The translations under genes were made by a program, and so were the position numbers. A model generated the notes under the pieces. The model did not search any database, was not told the DNA's origin, and saw only the letters and a program-made list of their open reading frames with translations. Positions 61,037 through 64,000 of a stretch of DNA of 64,000 nucleotides are shown here, in pieces. The stretch is from Motiliproteus sp041586735 (GTDB taxonomy: Bacteria > Pseudomonadota > Gammaproteobacteria > Pseudomonadales > Balneatricaceae): NCBI GenBank assembly GCA_041586735.1, contig JBFGZQ010000011.1, positions 1 to 64,000 on the forward strand, given 5' to 3'. Positions within the stretch are counted from its first letter, which is position 1, and every line of letters starts with the position of its first letter.

Positions 61037-62824
61037 ATGGCGGCCCCAGGCAAGAAACTTCGTATCGGTGATCTGCTGGTTCAGAATGCGGTAATTAGCG
61101 AGCTCCAGTTGCAGGAGGCACTGGCTAAGCAGAAGCAGACCGGACAGAAACTGGGGCGCACGCTGGTGGCTCTGGGGATGGTGACCGAGAGTCGATTTAT
61201 CGAGTTTCTGTCGCAGCAGCTCAATATTCCGGCGGTCGAGCTGAGCCGTTATGAGTTCAATGCTAAGGAGGTGGCGCGGTTGTCGGAAGCCCATGCGCGG
61301 CGCTTCCGTGCTATCGTTTTGAAAGAGCATGCCGATTATTTTTTGGTCGGCATGGCCGACCCTATGGATCTGTTTGCCTTCGATGAGTTGCAACGCCTAT
61401 TGCCTAAAGCGCTGCGTCAAGCGGTGGTGGCCGAGAGTCAGCTGCTCAGTACTCTGGATCGGGTTTACCGGCGTACCAGTGAGATCTCCAATTTAGCGGT
61501 GCAACTGGATGAGGAGATCGCCGATGACGCCTTTGATCTGGCAGGTCTGGCGGCGAACGATGATTCTGAAGTGCCGGTGGTCAAGCTGTTGCAGTCGATC
61601 TTTGAGGATGCGGTGCAGGTCAAGGCCTCCGATATTCACATCGAGCCTGACGAGAAGGTGCTGCGCATTCGCCAGCGGGTCGATGGGATATTGCAGGAAC
61701 ATGTGGTTAAAGAGACCCGGGTGGCCACGGCGCTGGTGTTGCGACTCAAGCTGATGGCGCAACTGAATATCTCCGAAAAACGCTTGCCTCAGGATGGGCG
61801 TTTTAATATCCACGTCAGCGGCCGCAGTCTGGATGTGCGGATCTCGACCATGCCGATTCAGAATGGTGAGTCGGTGGTGATGCGCTTACTGGATCAATCC
61901 GGCGGTGTCATCGGCTTGGACAAGGCTGGGCTGCCCGATGACCTTCTCAGACGCTTTCGCCGCCTGATCCATCAACCGCACGGCTTGATTTTGGTCACCG
62001 GCCCCACGGGTAGCGGTAAAACCACCACCCTCTACGGCGCCTTGATGGAGCTCAATCAGTCGAGCAAGAAGGTGATTACTGTTGAGGATCCGGTCGAGTA
62101 CCGGCTAGAGCGGGTTAATCAGGTTAACGTCAATCCTAAGATTGGACTGACCTTCGCCACGGTGCTGCGGGCGGCCCTGCGTCAGGATCCCGACATTCTG
62201 CTGGTGGGCGAGATCCGCGATAGTGAAACCGCCGCGATCGCCCTGCGGGCGGCGATGACCGGCCACCTGGTACTGTCGACGCTGCACACCAACGATGCGA
62301 TCAGCTCGGCGATGCGCTTGGTGGATATAGGTGTCGAAGGCTTTATGGCCGCCTCGGCATTGCGCGGGGTGCTGGCACAGCGGCTGGTGCGTAAGATCTG
62401 CGTGCACTGTAAAGCCCCCTATAGGCCCAGCCATACCGAGCAAGCCTGGCTGGAAGAGACGCTTGGGGTACAGAGCCAGAATCTGCAGCTGCAGCACGGC
62501 AGTGGCTGCACCTACTGCAACAATAGCGGTTATAGTGGCCGGATCGGTATTTTTGAGCTGCTGGAACTCGATGACAATATGGCCGACGCACTACGAGCCG
62601 CCGATACCGCGGCCTTTGCCTATGCGGCTCGTAAAGCCGAGGGCTTCAAGACCCTGGCCCAGAGCGCGCTGGAGTATGCTGGCATGGGGCGGACCACGCT
62701 CGAAGAGGTGTTTCGGGTCACCGAGCAGATGGAGGATGTTACCGCAACGCCGGCTCGCGCCTCGGCGCAGTCTGCCAACAGCGAGCGTGACACAGGCCTT
62801 AGCCTCGAACCTATGGATCACTGA
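61037..62824 (+). CDS. mshE: MSHA extension ATPase MshE
   Basis: A 595-residue GspE/PilB-type ATPase that powers pilus extension. The N-terminal MshEN c-di-GMP-binding repeats are visible: RIGDLLVQNAVISELQLQEA, then LGRTLVALGMVTESRFIEFL (about 9-56). Walker A is GPTGSGKTTT (near 322), Walker B is ILLVGEIRDSETA, and the zinc tetracysteine is CVHC...CTYC (near 455 and 492). In Vibrio MshE, c-di-GMP binding promotes MSHA pilus extension. A good ribosome binding site (AGGAG) precedes the ATG. Confidence 0.94.
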   Translation: MAAPGKKLRIGDLLVQNAVISELQLQEALAKQKQTGQKLGRTLVALGMVTESRFIEFLSQQLNIPAVELSRYEFNAKEVARLSEAHARRFRAIVLKEHADYFLVGMADPMDLFAFDELQRLLPKALRQAVVAESQLLSTLDRVYRRTSEISNLAVQLDEEIADDAFDLAGLAANDDSEVPVVKLLQSIFEDAVQVKASDIHIEPDEKVLRIRQRVDGILQEHVVKETRVATALVLRLKLMAQLNISEKRLPQDGRFNIHVSGRSLDVRISTMPIQNGESVVMRLLDQSGGVIGLDKAGLPDDLLRRFRRLIHQPHGLILVTGPTGSGKTTTLYGALMELNQSSKKVITVEDPVEYRLERVNQVNVNPKIGLTFATVLRAALRQDPDILLVGEIRDSETAAIALRAAMTGHLVLSTLHTNDAISSAMRLVDIGVEGFMAASALRGVLAQRLVRKICVHCKAPYRPSHTEQAWLEETLGVQSQNLQLQHGSGCTYCNNSGYSGRIGIFELLELDDNMADALRAADTAAFAYAARKAEGFKTLAQSALEYAGMGRTTLEEVFRVTEQMEDVTATPARASAQSANSERDTGLSLEPMDH

Positions 62825-62829
62825 CCGCG

Positions 62830-64000
62830 ATGCCGAGCTTCAGCTTTACCGGTAGAGACGCCGCCGGCAAACAGGTCAGCGGCCTCCATGACGCGCTCAG
62901 TGCGGGTCAGGTCGCAGGTTTCCTGGCCGAGCGGCAGATCACCCCGATCAGTATTACCCTGGCTAAAGCGGAGCCAGCCAAGGGTGCGGCTGATCTCAAT
63001 ATCCGCAAGCCCCGGTTCTTACAGAAAGTCAGCCTCGATGAGTTGATTATCTTCAGCCGCCAGATGCGCAGTTTGACTAAAGCCGGGGTACCGATTACTC
63101 GGGCGATGCGCGGTCTGGCGCTGTCGGTACAGAATCCGTTGCTGCAGGAGACCCTGAACGAGATCACCGATGATCTAGAGCAGGGTCATAGCCTGTCCGG
63201 AGCGGTTCATACGCACCCCAAGGTGTTCTCACGACTCTATGTCAGTCTGATCCACGTCGGTGAAAACACCGGTAATCTGGATGAGTCCTTCGCCCAGCTC
63301 GCCAAACATCTGGAGCTTGAGCGTACTACCCTCAAGAACCTCAAGTCCGCTACCCGCTATCCGACCTTCGTGATCCTGGCTATCGCGATCGCGATGATGA
63401 TCATTAATATCTTTGTGATTCCCGCATTTGCCGGCGTGTTCGCCAGCCTGGGTGCCGAGCTACCCTGGCAGACCCGGGTGCTGGTGGCGATCTCCAGTTT
63501 TACTAAAGATTACTGGTATCTGCTGATCGGCGGTGTGGTCGTTGCGCTGCTGGCCTTTAAGCGCCATATCAACACCGAAGCGGGGATGCTGCAATGGGAC
63601 CGCTATAAGTTACGGCTACCGGTGGTGGGGGGGCTGTTTACCCGGATCACCCTGGGACGCTTTGCCCGGACCTTTTCCCTGGTGATGCGCGCCGGTGTGC
63701 CGATTGAGCAGGGGCTGGCGATCGTCTCCTCGGCGGTCGGCAATAGCTATATCGGTGCCAAGATTCAGGGGATGCGCAAAGGGATCGAGCGCGGCGAGAG
63801 CTTTACCCGCACCGCCCAGCAGACCGATATGTTCAGTCCTCTGGTGCTGCAGATGCTGGCGGTGGGCGAGGAGACCGGTAATGTCGATGAGCTGCTCGAA
63901 GAGGTGGCCGATTTTTACGACCAGGAGGTCGAGTACGACCTGAAGGGGCTGGCCAGTGCCATCGAGCCGATCCTGATCGTCGCCATCGGCATGATGGTGC
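62830..64000 (+). CDS. mshG: MSHA platform protein MshG (GspF-like), 3' end beyond the window
   Basis: 390 codons are visible with no stop; the family is about 405 residues, so only the last few are missing. It is a polytopic platform protein that starts MPSFSFTGRDAAGKQVSGLH. It has two GspF-type domains: QMRSLTKAGVPITRAMRGLA and the related FSLVMRAGVPIEQGLAIVSS in the second half, plus GENTGNLDESFAQLAKHLE and GEETGNVDELLEEVADFY. Membrane segments lie near 180-205 and 225-240, and the third begins at the edge. It starts 5 nt after mshE. Confidence 0.93.
   Translation, partial: MPSFSFTGRDAAGKQVSGLHDALSAGQVAGFLAERQITPISITLAKAEPAKGAADLNIRKPRFLQKVSLDELIIFSRQMRSLTKAGVPITRAMRGLALSVQNPLLQETLNEITDDLEQGHSLSGAVHTHPKVFSRLYVSLIHVGENTGNLDESFAQLAKHLELERTTLKNLKSATRYPTFVILAIAIAMMIINIFVIPAFAGVFASLGAELPWQTRVLVAISSFTKDYWYLLIGGVVVALLAFKRHINTEAGMLQWDRYKLRLPVVGGLFTRITLGRFARTFSLVMRAGVPIEQGLAIVSSAVGNSYIGAKIQGMRKGIERGESFTRTAQQTDMFSPLVLQMLAVGEETGNVDELLEEVADFYDQEVEYDLKGLASAIEPILIVAIGMMV

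Overview
This window looks like chromosome of a marine, Oceanospirillales-like gammaproteobacterium. The reasons are a conserved housekeeping core in gammaproteobacterial order (dnaE-accA-tilS-pyrG-eno-ftsB-truD-surE-pcm-nlpD-rpoS, then mutS, pncC and recA), an MSHA type IV pilus operon, two TRAP transporters, and moderately high GC. The genus cannot be fixed from the sequence alone.

Layout. 1-3.7 kb is a scarred accessory stretch: the end of an IS256-family element, an SDR gene remnant, a TetR regulator in operon with a class III nucleotide cyclase and divergent from an AhpD-like protein (three palindromic operators between them), and a broken REP-associated transposase. 3.7-7.7 kb is a pyruvate-type sensing and uptake unit: a BtsS/LytS-like kinase, a BtsR/LytTR-like regulator, direct repeats resembling BtsR boxes, and a CstA-family transporter. 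8.0-18.5 kb is a second sensor/uptake unit: a PAS histidine kinase, an NtrC-class regulator, a palindromic enhancer and a canonical sigma-54 promoter, then a TAXI-type TRAP transporter, L-2-hydroxyglutarate dehydrogenase LhgO, a degenerate SDR and an alpha/beta hydrolase. 18.5-42.4 kb is mostly core: a large mechanosensitive channel, dnaE to rpoS, fdxA, mutS, pncC and SOS-controlled recA. The usual ispD-ispF pair is absent between ftsB and truD.

42.4-49.8 kb is an island directly downstream of recA. It is bracketed by two same-orientation remnants of one IS5-like transposase. It holds a cupin, an HpcH/HpaI aldolase, a DUF6282 metal-dependent hydrolase-like protein, an IclR regulator and a DctPQM TRAP transporter, together a plausible but unassigned catabolic pathway. 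At the far edge lie a truncated LysE-family remnant and dsdA with a divergent LysR regulator.

52.2-54.3 kb is another mobile patch: an AT-rich Cache-GGDEF diguanylate cyclase bounded by integron attC-like core sequences, a disrupted tyrosine integrase, and tRNA-Phe with its own promoter and terminator. 54.4-64.0 kb is the MSHA pilus assembly operon (mshI to mshG, running off the window). Its ATPase MshE carries the N-terminal c-di-GMP-binding repeat type, so the nearby diguanylate cyclase could act on this pilus; that link is inference.
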